Assembly (NCBI GenBank): GCA_001887945.1
Contig: LDOQ01000225.1
Coordinates: 23,236 to 87,235 of the forward strand
DNA: 64,000 nt
Reading direction: 5' to 3'
DNA from: Spraguea lophii
Lineage: Eukaryota > Microsporidia > Spragueidae
The notes under the pieces were generated by a model, which was given only the letters and a program-made list of their open reading frames with translations, did not search any database and was not told the DNA's origin. A program made the translations under genes and the position numbers. Below, piece after piece: positions 63,931 through 64,000 of this stretch. Numbering within the stretch: the first letter of the stretch is position 1; each line of letters starts with the position of its first letter.

Positions 63931-64000
63931 AGATTTCATACTAAAATACGGGATAAAATAAGCAATGTTCTTAATGAATATTCAACATCTAATATACGTA

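Noticed and set aside
1..64000. CRISPR arrays, operons, prophage or bacterial islands
   Set aside because: No spaced direct repeats or bacterial genes; the gene content is eukaryotic.

Overview
This window looks like nuclear DNA of a microsporidian, and a Nosema-like lineage is my best guess. The coding genes are eukaryotic, compact, mostly intronless and extremely A+T-rich, with asparagine/lysine-rich insertions. Many of them carry a short CCC-type (or CCCC/CCCCC) motif within about 20 bases upstream of the start codon, a known microsporidian signature. The gene set (proteasome, ribosome, diphthamide, SRP receptor, MLH1, acetyl-CoA synthetase) is the reduced core expected of such parasites. 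Species identity is inference.

Layout. 0-2.4 kb: three tiny minus-strand genes for secreted peptides, two of which share a C-terminal motif. 2.4-18.3 kb: a divergent hypothetical/RRM-like pair, a decayed Tc1/mariner transposase, a secreted protein, PTH2, DPH1, a Cys-containing hypothetical, an Hsp20-like protein, a likely spliced two-TM protein, RPN1, a domesticated MULE-type transposase and a WDR82/Swd2-like propeller. 18.4-27.2 kb: a rearranged, partly inverted duplication of two zinc-ribbon genes, packed with SINE copies, surrounding a PP1 inhibitor (YPI1/PPP1R11), a small membrane protein and a PNUTS/Ref2-like PP1-binding protein. 27.6-31.6 kb: phosphomannomutase, ribosomal protein eS1, a shrunken thioredoxin-reductase-like protein and proteasome beta7. 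32.8-41.5 kb: a minus-strand cluster of four putative secreted proteins in two paralogous families, with a 2.2-kb tandem duplication and decayed transposons. 42.4-50.8 kb: MLH1, acetyl-CoA synthetase, SRP receptor alpha and a small hypothetical. 51-64 kb: no convincing protein gene, one tRNA-Arg(CCU), SINEs, and remnants of retroelement integrase, Merlin/IS1595-like and Tc1/mariner-like transposases.

The most striking unexplained structure is an about 490-bp GC-richer repeat with a tRNA-like head (perfect A and B boxes), an A-rich 3' tail, 12-14 bp target-site duplications and one 5'-truncated copy. These are the hallmarks of a LINE-mobilised SINE. About six young copies and nine or more decayed copies are visible. 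One young copy sits about 50 bases upstream of the YPI1 start codon, and two near-identical copies flank the tRNA gene.

Functional links: three proteins (Swd2/WDR82-like, YPI1-like, PNUTS/Ref2-like) belong to the protein phosphatase 1 / transcription-termination network known in yeast and animals. RPN1 and beta7 are both 26S proteasome subunits. DPH1, PTH2 and eS1 serve translation.
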